From Ciona savignyi (Eukaryota > Chordata > Ascidiacea > Phlebobranchia > Cionidae): a stretch of 64,000 nt of DNA. The notes below the pieces were generated by a model. That model had not been told where the DNA came from. It worked only from the letters and a program-made list of their open reading frames with translations, and ran no database searches. Positions 41,501 through 53,500 of this stretch are shown piece after piece. The stretch's first letter is position 1. Every line of letters begins with the position of its first letter. The translations under genes and the position numbers were made by a program. Location of the stretch: NCBI GenBank assembly GCA_000149265.1, contig CH003364.1, positions 540,392 to 604,391 on the forward strand, given 5' to 3'.

Positions 41501-44500
41501 GCTTATTTATATAAGGCTTTCTAAAGACTAGATATAGACAGCTGAGGTTACCTGTTTTTTTTTCATAAGAACCAAAACTAAAAAATTGATTAAAGCATAC
41601 AGTGATCATGGAATCCCAGAGCCAAAAGTCCGCGCGAGTAACGTGCGTAATACTCGTGTGGATTAACCGCGTGACGCACACCGTGTGAGTAAGAATTTAC
41701 TCCAGCATATAAAAAACTAATTATCGTTTACCGCGACCGTTTTCTTTTTTATTAGCGTATAACGTTTTTATTATACACATGGCGCGTCCAAATACTGTGG
41801 TCTATAATACTCATCAGCGTCATAATGTCAGATTGATATAATACTAGATTTAAACAGTTGATATGTCATACAAACCACAGTTGCGCGCATGCTTACTCCC
41901 ATTACTCGTGTGACGATTTACTCGCGTGAGCTTCCACACCTGAGTTAATTCTTACTCACCCAAAATTTCATGGATTTTTGGCCCTGGAATCCATGTGCGA
42001 TATAGTAATGTATCAACTATGAATAGTAGATTTGCTGAATTGATTCGGTAAAATTTGCATATATAGTGTTACGGTAGAAGAAAAAAAATGGTAGCCGGTT
42101 TCTTTAAACAACTTAAATTTTTTTTTAAAGGACTCAACCGATGGGCGGCATTTCTTTGTCTGATTTTACGAAAGCTGCAGGTAAGCCTGAGCTTGTTAAA
42201 CCTGTGAAACATGCGTCTGCTGCACCATCATTTTTGTTTGCATCCCAACCGCATGGTCATAAGTTTGAAACCCCTCAGTCGCATGCTAAATCGCACACGA
42301 AATCGCCCCCAGTTAAACCCAAACCCACCAAGACAAATGAAGCTACGGTCTCCGAGTCTATCCAAGCACGTAAAGAAAGGCTATGGTCCCAAGGATTGAA
42401 TTCGGAAACCGTTCCTATGCAAAAGAATACAAGCGTATCGGCCTCCGTGTTCGACCTGCGTGACATTCACGATCAGCCACCTTTGAAGCCGAAAAAGCAG
42501 TTCAAACGAACGGCGTCGGTTGATCGCGACATCAGACCACCAGCCACAGCTGCTTCACACCAGAATTCGAAAAACAAACCCAAGTCGGATAGCAACAACA
42601 ATAACAATGATGGCAAAAACAACAACAATAGCAACAACACCAATAAAAGCAACAATAGCAACAACACCAACAATAGCAGCAACAACAATACCAATAACAA
42701 CAACAATAGCAACAACATAAAAACCAACAACATTAATGGCAACAACAGTGGCATTGTAAACGCAGCCAAGCAGATGTTTAACCAGCCTAAAACTGCCGAT
42801 GTACCCAAATCCATCACTCCAGCACCAAAACCCATCCTTGTGCCCAAAACATCCGATCCCAAGAGTAAAATTGGATCGAAAGCATCGCCTCCAGAAAGTA
42901 AGTTGAACGCGTTGCTTAAATTAAAGATCGCAGAAGAAGCGGCACCGACCGACAGTGGGTACGCCCACATTGATCCATCTACTCGGCCCAATTCTAGTTC
43001 GTTGTACAATGTGCTTCAACGCTCCATCAAAGACTCTAAGCAGCAACCGCCTACCGTCAAGCCAGTTCCGTCGTATGAGGTTGTGCAGCCTGTCAACCCC
43101 CAAACAACCCAGGCGAGTTCCTTGCAACGCGAAAGCACCTACAACACTTTCCAGCGGACATTTCGGAATCAGGGAAAAGGAACCAACTCGGCAGGACAAC
43201 GTAGTGCGCCCGATAGTGGCCCAAAAGTGCTGGGTCCGACGCCGTATCGTGCTCCGTTAAGCTCCACGACCTCAAGTGTGTTTGAGCCATCTTCTCCACC
43301 ACCGTCGAAGCCAGCGAAATTCCGGCCGTATTCCATGGCTGAACCGCATGGTTTTCTTTCATCGCCAGGTTTGCATTTTTATGTTTTCTACGTTTTTCAT
43401 GATTTTTATGTTTTCCACATTTTTCATGATTTTTATGTTTTCCACATTTTTCATGATTTTTATGTTTCCTACATTTTTTATGATTTTTATGTTTCCTACA
43501 TTTTTCATTAATTTTTATGTTTGCTATGCGTGCTAGGATTTCTGCAGTTTTTGTGAGTGATGCTCACAAAAACACAAGAATTGCAGCCTGCAAACAATTG
43601 CAATTTGCAGGCCGTGGTCATTGCATGATCCATAATAGTGAAAAGATTGAATTGTTAATTGTTACCAAGTAGAACGTCTTAGACAGACAAAAGTCCTACA
43701 AAATGTCCACTTAACAAATAATTCACCCGTGTCAAAAAGAACACTTAAAAATATCTCGATTTTCTTGTGAAAATCCCCCAAAAACGGATTTCATTTTTTT
43801 TAAATGCCACAGATGAAAGATTATTTGGTTTTTACCTCTAAGTTGTGGTTTTTATCACACAGTTTGTTCTCACACAGCATGTGGTTTTTAAAAACAAATT
43901 TTTTGGGAAAACTCTGTTCTACCCTATTGATGGCGGACATGTTGCTCCCGTATTCCACATCCAATGCCAGACATATTTGCTCCTATAAACCACATTTAAG
44001 GGCGGACATTTTTGCTCCCATTTTTTGGATCCAACTGCGGACATATTTGCTCCTATATTCCATCTATCCATCTGCGGACATGTTTGCTCCCATATTCCGG
44101 ATCCAACATATTCACATCTGACAAATCTTTGTAGATAAGACATCGCACGCAAAACCAACCCCACCTTTAAAACCAAAGCGAACTGTTAAAAGAGTCAACA
44201 ACAATTTCAAGCCTAGTGCTGCAGTCGACAAGGGTATGTTCAGATATTTCCCTGTTGGACAATGAACCATTTTATTTTTCAGCATTGTTACTAACCACTA
44301 ATGGCTTGGAATTGGCTGGTTAAAAAGCATGAAACTTTGTATTGTAACTACATTGGGCACATTGTGCATTTGACTTTATGATTTATTATTGTCTAACATT
44401 ATATTTTCTTGTGTGATGATTAACTATTAATAACCCTGTTCTCTTGGTAATAACATGTTTCTATGGCCTATATTCCTTGTGTGTTGTCCTATCAGAATTA

Positions 44501-47500
44501 ACCCAGTAGTGTGGTTAAACCAAGATTAATAAATTTACCATTGTGGGTAATCCAAGCTTCCCAACACCATTGTGGGTAATCTTAAATTAATAAATTCACC
44601 ATTGTGGGTAATCCAAGATTAATTAATTCACCATTGTGGGTAATCCAAGATTATTAAATTCACCATTGAGGGTAATCCTAGATTAATAAATTCACCATTG
44701 TGGGTAATCCAAGATTAATAAATTCATCGTTGTGGGTAATCCAAGATTATTAAATTCACCATTGTGGGTAATCCAAGATTAATACATACACCATTGTGGG
44801 TAATCCTAGATTAATAAATTCACCATTGTGGGTAATCCAAGATTATTAAATTCACCATTGAGGGTAATCCTAGATTAATAAATTCACCATTGTGGGTAAT
44901 CCAAGATTAATAAATTCATCGTTGTGGGTAATCCAAGATTATTAAATTCACCATTGTGGGTAATCCAAGATTAATACATACACCATTGTGGGTAATCCTA
45001 GATTAATAAATTCACCATTGTGGGTAATCCAAGATTATTAAATTCACCATTGTGGGTAATCCAAGATTAATAAATACACCATTGTGGGTAATCCAAGATT
45101 AATAAATTCACCATTGTGGATAATCCAAGATTAATAAGTACACCATTGTGGGTAATTCAAGATTATTAAATTCACTGTTGTGGGTAATCCAAGATTAATA
45201 AATTCACCATTGTGGGTAATCCAAGATTATTAAATTCACCATTGTGGGTAATCCAAGATTAATAAATACACCATCGGGTAATCCAAGATTATTAAATTCA
45301 CCATTGTGGGTAATCCAAGATTAATAAATTCACCATTGTGGGTAATCCAAGATTAATAAATCTACCATTATGGTTAATCCAAGATTATTAAATTTACCAT
45401 TGTGGGTAATCCAAGATTAATAAATTAACCATTGTGGGTAATCCAAGATTAATAAATTCACCATTGTGGGTAATCAAAGATTAATAAATTCACCATTGTG
45501 GGTAATCCAAGATTAATAAATTCACCATCGGGTAATCCAAGATTAATAAATTCACCAATATGGGTAATCCAAGATTAATACATACACCATTGTGGGTAAT
45601 CCAAGATTATTAAATTCACCATTGTGGGTAATCCAAGAATAATAAATTCACCCATGTGGGTAATACAAGATTAACAAATACACCATTGTGGGTAATTTAA
45701 GATTAGTAAATTCACCATCGGGTAATCCAAGATTAATAAATTCACCAATATGGGTAATCCAAGATTAATACATACACCATTGTGGGTAATCCAAGATTAA
45801 TAAATTAACCATTGTGGGTAATCCAAGATTAATAAATTAACCATTGTGGGTAATCCAAGATTAATAAATTCACCATTGTGGGTAATCCAAGATTAATAAA
45901 TTCACCATCGGGTAATCCAAGATTAATAAATTCACCAATATGGGTAATCCAAGATTAATACATACACCATTGTGGGTAATCCAAGATTAATAAATTAACC
46001 ATTGTGGGTAATCCAAGATTAATAAATTCACCATTGTGGGTAATGTAAGATTAATAAATTCACCATTGTGGGTAATCCAAGATTATTAAATTCACCATTG
46101 TGGGTAATCCAAGATTAATAAAATCACCATTATGGTTAATCCAAGATTAATAAATTCAATGGCTCTGTTTCATCTGGATTAATAAATAGCTCTGGTTCAC
46201 ACACCAGTTGAATCGAAATACGCTGAGATATCATATGACGTGGTGGATTCACAACCCATGTACGCTGCCGTGTCACGTGACGAGACCCCCTACTACTCCG
46301 TACCCGCTGACAGCATGGACATAACACCACAGTTTTCTGGTTTGTTGTGGCTAACAAAGCTTGTTTTTATTTTGGTCTGTAGCTGTTGCATGAATTGCTT
46401 TTGCATGGCCTCTCTGTGTCTGTTTTGGTTCTATCCTATGCTGTGTTATTTCTTATGCACCATTAGTAAAGTTTTGAGCTGTGCTTGGAGAAATACATTT
46501 TTGAACTGGGCTTTTTAAAAAATGTGGTGGCAATGCTACATCTACACTAAAGATATTATCCGTCCGAATTGTTAAAAAATTGCTTAAAAAATGTCAAATT
46601 ATTATGTACGGACACTGAAATATTGTGTTTTTAAAATGCCTATATAAATGGGTAAAATTCCAGTGTTTAACATAAGAAGACCTTTTAACATGATTTTTTT
46701 TAACAATGAGGACAAGTGAAATTGTCACTTTTTTATGAAAAATTTAATTTCGAAATTCGAATGCCACGAAAATGATTTTATGCTACTAATTTATACAGCA
46801 CTAAAAACAATCTTTCCTGCAAACTTACTGCAAAATATACTTTTATTTAATAAAATAATTCACCATTACCTACAAATTAACTTTTGATATAAATGTAACA
46901 GGCAACAAAATAATTTGAAAATTAGAATAAATAATTCCCAAGTTATTTTCTATTTTAATACTATGTAAGAATGGGTTCAAGAATAAATAATTCACGTTTT
47001 AACATTCTTGTGAATGTGAAAACACAAGGAGTGTTAACATATGGATAACAGTCAGATCACCTCGTGCCCACTGTCGGCGTATGGTTACGGGAGCTATTGC
47101 AGTGTGTTGTGTATGATTCACATTTTTTTTTCGTTTTAGTTCAAACCATTGCAATTCTCAGGTAAACAAGGACACTTTAATCTAAGTCACTATGTTTTTT
47201 ACGCAAAACTTCTGCAAAGTAATAACCGTCTATTGACTGTAGGCCAGCATTCGAATGCAGATTATGCTGCAATTGATTCCACTGAACCTAATTCATTGAA
47301 CAACCCAGCTTACCACCCAAGTAAGTATTTTGGTGTGTATTAATTAAAGCTGTGCTAATTGGATTGGAATAATGGTAAACAGTAAGAAAGGGGCCCATTT
47401 CATAGCATTTTTGTGCTCAGTTCAAAACTATGATAAATTTTTGGACAGCCATTTTTATAGGATGATATAAATTAATTTTGGTTTTGCAATTTTGTGTGTT

Positions 47501-50500
47501 ATAGTTGTATGTCATTAGTTTTAAACTTGAGGGGGCAGCATAAAGTCTAAAAAGTATGCTCTTATAGTACGCTACTAAGATGTTTTAAATGTTGTGGCAA
47601 GAAAAATAAAAAAAAGGATGGGTAATTAACTATTTTCATTATTTTTTAGTCTTCCCTTTTTCTTAGTCCATAGTCCAGCAGTGTTTTACTGGGGTTTCCA
47701 CTAAAACAGTTGTAAAAAAATGAACTAATTTATTTTCGCTTTAAATGTCAGCTTACACCGTATTGTACACACAACACTTGGATAAATATTTGTGTTGCTA
47801 CTCAAGCCAATCTGGTATGGGCCAAACCGAAATGGATTAAATGTCTTTAACACCAAACAAACAATATGTTTACACTAAGAACATAAAACCAACAGCTTTC
47901 TATTTTGAGGCGTTTGGCCGTGTGTCTTTTATCGAAAATGAAAAATGTTGTAAAACATAAAGAATGCTGAATAAATGTAGCAAAAAATGTTTTTTTGTGC
48001 ATTTCGCCTCTTTTGTTAGTATTTTGGAGGGTTTAACACCAAACAAACAAACACTATGTTTACTTTCCGAACTAACAATTTAAAACCAACAGCTTTCTAT
48101 TTTGAGGCGTTCGGGCATGTGTGTTATATCGAAAATATAAAATGTAACATACCGAAAAGCCACAGAATTATAAGTAGACTTTTTTAAATTGTTATAATTA
48201 TCGTCACGCTATTTATAATTTGGTTGGTATTTATCTAAATTTTAACTCCTAAAGGTGTTATCAGCATTTAAGAATGCAATGCAACAATTTTAGAGAAATC
48301 TAAGCATAAAGCCAAATATATTTGATATTATGATAAATCCTGCAATGCATTCTTACTAGATGTTTCTGGCCTAAATTGTGGGAAAATATCAAATTTATTT
48401 TATGTTAAGTTAGTTTGCTCAGATATCTCATAAATCTTTCATTCCATTCTAAAATGTTTGCAATTAATGTGTTTCCCATCCTGACATCCCCTAATTAAAA
48501 AAAAGTTAAAATTTAACCAGTACAGTTATTGATCGTAATAAAAATGCTTCGCAATGAAAGTTGCCACAGTAATGTTGTCCTTTTAAAAATGTGAATTCAG
48601 ATCAAAATATTTAATATAAGTGGAGATTTTAGGTTCCAATCTTTAGAATTAGAAAATTTATTTTATACACTCCTAATTCAATGTGTTATAGACCCGATAA
48701 CTCCTGAAAGCAACGGACCTGTCCGATTACCAACTAGATCACCTGAGATGCCTCGTAAGTAGCTTTTTTCATCATTTTTGGCATTATTATATTCAAATAA
48801 AATATCCGTTTTTTCCCGCTGAGACAACGATGTAGCGTTAATACAGGGAGCCCTACGATACCGTGTACCCTTAGGGTTTTCTTTCCCATTTACTTTAATT
48901 CCCATGCAAGTTTATCAGATCTGGGTAAAAATGTGAGGTTGCATCCTACAATATAAACCATGGTACCCCTAATTACCATGGTTAAAACACAGGGAGCCCT
49001 CCGATAACCTTGTACCCACAGGGCTGCCCCCCCTTCCCCATACATGTTAATTCCCAGGCATGTTTGGATAAAAATGTGTGGTTGCATTATACAATATAAA
49101 CCACGGTATATCATATTACTACAGGATCGCTTGGAGCACATACTGTACTTCGTAATTTCCAAAGTCTTTGGGAAAACTAAAATAGGGAAACTTTTCACTA
49201 AAATGAAGATCATGATATTGATGTTAGGGTTGGGGTTAAAATTGGTTTTGGGGTTTAGATTAGTGTTTGGGACAAGGTTAGAATTACTTTCCATAGTGAT
49301 CCAAGAGATCCTGTAGTAATTAGAGTCACCCTGTAAATTATGCCTGCCACCTACCTTTTCACCTATAATGCGACTTCTTAGAAATTTCAAAGGCGACAGA
49401 ATTAAACAAACTATGCTTGCCAGTTGCCACCCCAACTTTAAACCACATGTATTACTGTAGTGTACCAAAATACCACTTGTATAGCTCAATTGGTAAGAGC
49501 ACCAGCGTTTTGCTGACAGGCTAATTTTTGGGTTTGAAACCAGCCACTGGCTAGACATTCGTTGTATTTTTGGACAAGGAAATGGTTTTGGGTTTAAAAC
49601 CAGCCACTGGCTAGATACTCAGTTGTATCCTTGGGTACTTGGCATACTTCGCTTAAACTCTATTTGGATCTAGTGAAACTGAAAGAATACGTATCAATGA
49701 TTGCCTGTGTAGTAACTCTTCCGTATTTTCATGGCGGATAAAACAGGAAAATCCTATTGTTAAAACTGATCTTCGGTGTGAGTCACACTATTACAATGGT
49801 TTCTAACTAACTAAGCAAGGGATTGGGAAATTCCAATTTTTTAGACAACCAACATCTTTATGAATACGAAACCAAAATCAGCGCTACCATCAAAATTTGG
49901 AATCGAAATTCAAAACTGTGGGTTCCTGCTAAAATTTAATAAGTTGGTAAACTGAAGTAAATATATATTAATAAATTTTTGAGTCAAAGGCTTCAGCTTT
50001 TTTTAATATTAAAAAAAAAATAATAATTCACTTTTCTCTCAAAAAACATCATTATCACACCATCAGATCAAAATACAACACTACCTTAAATATTGCAAAT
50101 AAAGAAATCAAGCAAAAAAACTTAAATAATAAAATCTTGGTATTTAAGCACATATACAGTGAAAAGCGACACATTTACTCATCACATTATTTTACTGGGA
50201 AATCATAATTTTTATTATTTCCACAGCATTACCAGCGAGAACCCAAGCATCATACGAATTCATTGACGCAGATGGTAGGTCTAAAAAATAGAATTTTCAA
50301 CCATAAAATTTAATTTAACAAATTGTTTCATTCCTCCAAGCTGTAAATCTTGTTAGTTTTGATACTACTTGCAATATGCCCATTGTTATGCTTGTAATTT
50401 TTAAAAAGCCACTATTAAAAATTTAAATATTTTTTTAGTTTGTGTAAGAAAATTCTGTATTAGTAACATATGTATTTTGTTAGAGTTATTAGTTTTGCTT

Positions 50501-53500
50501 TAAATGTTTATTATTGTGGTTAAGTGTTTTTAAACTTAACGTTTTATGGGTGGCCTACACTGATAATGTAATATATCTTATCCAAAGGGGGATTGTAACC
50601 CACTTAAAGTAAAATTTAAATCACACAGATTTTGTTACAATTTACAGGATTTCCATTATCTAAAAAAACATATTTTCTGTGGTAAAAAAACTAAAAATTC
50701 AAAATTACCTTTTCTGTCAAAAAATTTTTTCTGTGAAAAACAATTTTTTTATGTGTTAAAAAATTTAAAAAGTTTTTTTTAGCAAATAAATTTATCTGGT
50801 AATTTAATTTCTGCACAATGTCATCGATGTATAACAACTCCGCTCCACCAGCGTACTCCCTGGCAGATGACCCACCCCCACCACAGCAGTATGAGGATTT
50901 GAATGCTGACAACAAAACAAATCAGGACACGTGAGTTCCACCATGTTGTTTTACAAATTTTAGGAGTTTTTAGTGCGTCCCCATTTTTTAATAGCAATGA
51001 AATAGCTTTGTTTGTTAGTGAGTTTCCCTCAAGCAGAAACATTGTGCGTTCAAAACTGGTTGGATTTGTGTTCTTGGGCAAGACACTTGGTTGACACTGC
51101 ATGCTCAATTGATTAAATAAATAGAATAGATAACAATACTAGTTAAATTTTTGTTGTACCGGGATTTAAGGTTAAACATTTCTGCTGTTATTTTTATTGC
51201 ACATAACGGGTGACAATGAGTACCTTTTAGCCCCCAACACCCAATAGCTTTCCCCTTATTGGTCCCAACACTTTCACTGCATTCCAGCAAAGAACGACGG
51301 ACTAGTGGGGCGGGTGCTTTGTCCGGGTACAAAGCGAAAGCGAAGAGTGCCTTCGGGAAGGTAAGATTGGTTATGATAATGAAACTAGTGTATCTAGACC
51401 AGGGGTGGGCACACTTTTTAATTTAGGGGCCAAAATTACTTCATTCTCAGACTGGCGGGCCAAGTGATCAAGCCACCATTCACATATACTGTTGATAAAA
51501 AAACATTGACCTAAGAAATACTGTTCGTTGCTGGTTAAAACTAGAAACCACTGTTGCGTCATGCGACACACAAATATAGCCATTACATCGTAATTTTGCT
51601 GTTACATTGCTATTTAGTTTTGCAACATGTCGATTCTGCTGGGCCAAAGTAAAAGACCTGGCGCGCTAGATTTCATCCGGCAGCCATAGTTTGCCCATGT
51701 CTGATCTAGACTTAGATCAAGAGATATACCAGATTAGATTTTGCTTATTTCTGCTAGTTTCATTACTAACGTTTATTTTAACAGTTTTTATTTATTTAAA
51801 CAAATAAATTATTCATAAAAAAAGATAAAATGTGTTTTAGCTTTTTTTGAAATGCTTAAACAAATAGTGCTTCAAACATTAAATTTTCAGACAACCAATG
51901 TATTCAGTGATGCCATCAACCACATTTCGTCAACAAATCGACAAAAATCTACAGGTAATGTGAATCACTGTTTACAGTCTCTTATTATTGTATTTTCCTG
52001 AGTGTGTTCTTACAAGTGCCACAGCACTAAACATATAATTGACTGTGTTTTATAAGTAATTTTGCTTCTTATTCCTCTGTTGGTTATTCAGTATGGATTC
52101 TGGATTCGAATAATATTTGGGTGTTTAAATTTCCTTTATATTTATAAAGTGTACGACTAGCAACATATCAAAAAATTATTGACATTTTCGTGCAGAATTT
52201 AAAACGATTTTTTGGGGTTAGAACAAAAGTGTCCCATAATGACGACTGCAGTCATTTTCAAGCAGTTGTTGTAACTATAGGTATAAACTTATTATTTGTT
52301 GCTTCTTCAAATAGAAATTGGAAAGGCTTTGTGTTTTTTCAAATTCTTACCAAAGTGTCAGTCTGCCGTCGCCCGTTTATTACCGTGTAACACAAATTAT
52401 GTTGTTGTACCTGGCATCTACACTATCCATTACCCTCCACCCCTATCTAAACTATCCCCACACCAACACCACCTCTAATCCAACACTACCCCTCATTCAA
52501 CACTACCCCCAACTCAACACTACCTCTAAGCCAACACTACCCCTATCCCAACACTACCCCTTATCCAACACTACCCCTTATCCAACACTACCCCTATCCC
52601 AACACTACCACTAACCCAACACTACCCCTAAGCAAACACTACCCCTAACCCTACACTAACCCCCTTCCAACACTACCTCCAAGCCAACACATACCCCCAC
52701 CCAAACAAAACCACCACCCTACCACTACTGACCCAACAAAATTAAAAAAGCTGATAAATCACAGCAACTTGTCACTATATTTTCAAATGTTCCTTTTCCC
52801 GGAGTTGAGTTTTGATTGACACCCCGTACGGTATCCGGCTGTGATACTCCAACCTTGGTACCGGCTTGTTTTTCGACAAATTATTCAGGTGTTTCATCAG
52901 GCTTGGATTGCTGTGGAATATATTCTGGGTTTAACCATGGTGGTGTAGTAGGGTCACACTGGCATCAGAAATATCGGTCAAGAATGCGCAAAATAGAGGT
53001 CAAGTCTTGTACAACAATACTATTGATACAAAATCGTTACATTCCCCACACTCACAGCTAAAACGCAGCAAAAAATTATGTCCGAATCAGTTTTTAGACT
53101 GCAGTTCAGCCTCTATCATTATTATCGAGTTGATTTTGGTGAAGTGAACTTTACTTTAAATAGGCCTTTGTTGAATTCAAATAAACTCTAGTGGGCTGAA
53201 AACACTCTGTATACATATATACTGTCTATACTTTTTAACTGTCGATATCATCAGTTTTTTACCTTTTGTTCACACGAAATCGGTCGTCTTTATTCCTTGT
53301 CACCTTGCAATCAAGCAAACTGTGCTGCCGCATCCATTCTAATGCACTATTTAAGCCACTGTTGACACAATATGAATTGTATGAGTTACTACAGTCTGGT
53401 CATATGTCTTGGTGGGTGTATTCATTGCCTTTCAGTTGAAAGGTAGTTGGTTTAAAAGCAGTCGTTTCTGTCCCCATTTGTCTCATACTAAGCACACTGC

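Noticed and set aside
42473..43009. 178-codon minus-strand frame with long Leu/Val run
   Set aside because: It is the complement of the Asn-rich phosphatase exon 11 (AAC/AAT read as GTT/ATT/TTG-type codons); no independent evidence.
44512..46165. CRISPR-like array because of regular short repeats
   Set aside because: Units are contiguous 32-bp repeats without unique spacers, inside an intron of an animal gene; it is a minisatellite.
49478..49550. A functional tRNA gene
   Set aside because: A and B boxes are good, but the anticodon and acceptor stems do not pair, and SINE body sequence follows. Called a SINE variant.
48890..49558. 222-codon minus-strand open frame
   Set aside because: It covers a tandem duplication, a MITE and a SINE head within a phosphatase intron; no protein motif and other copies of these repeats are not open.
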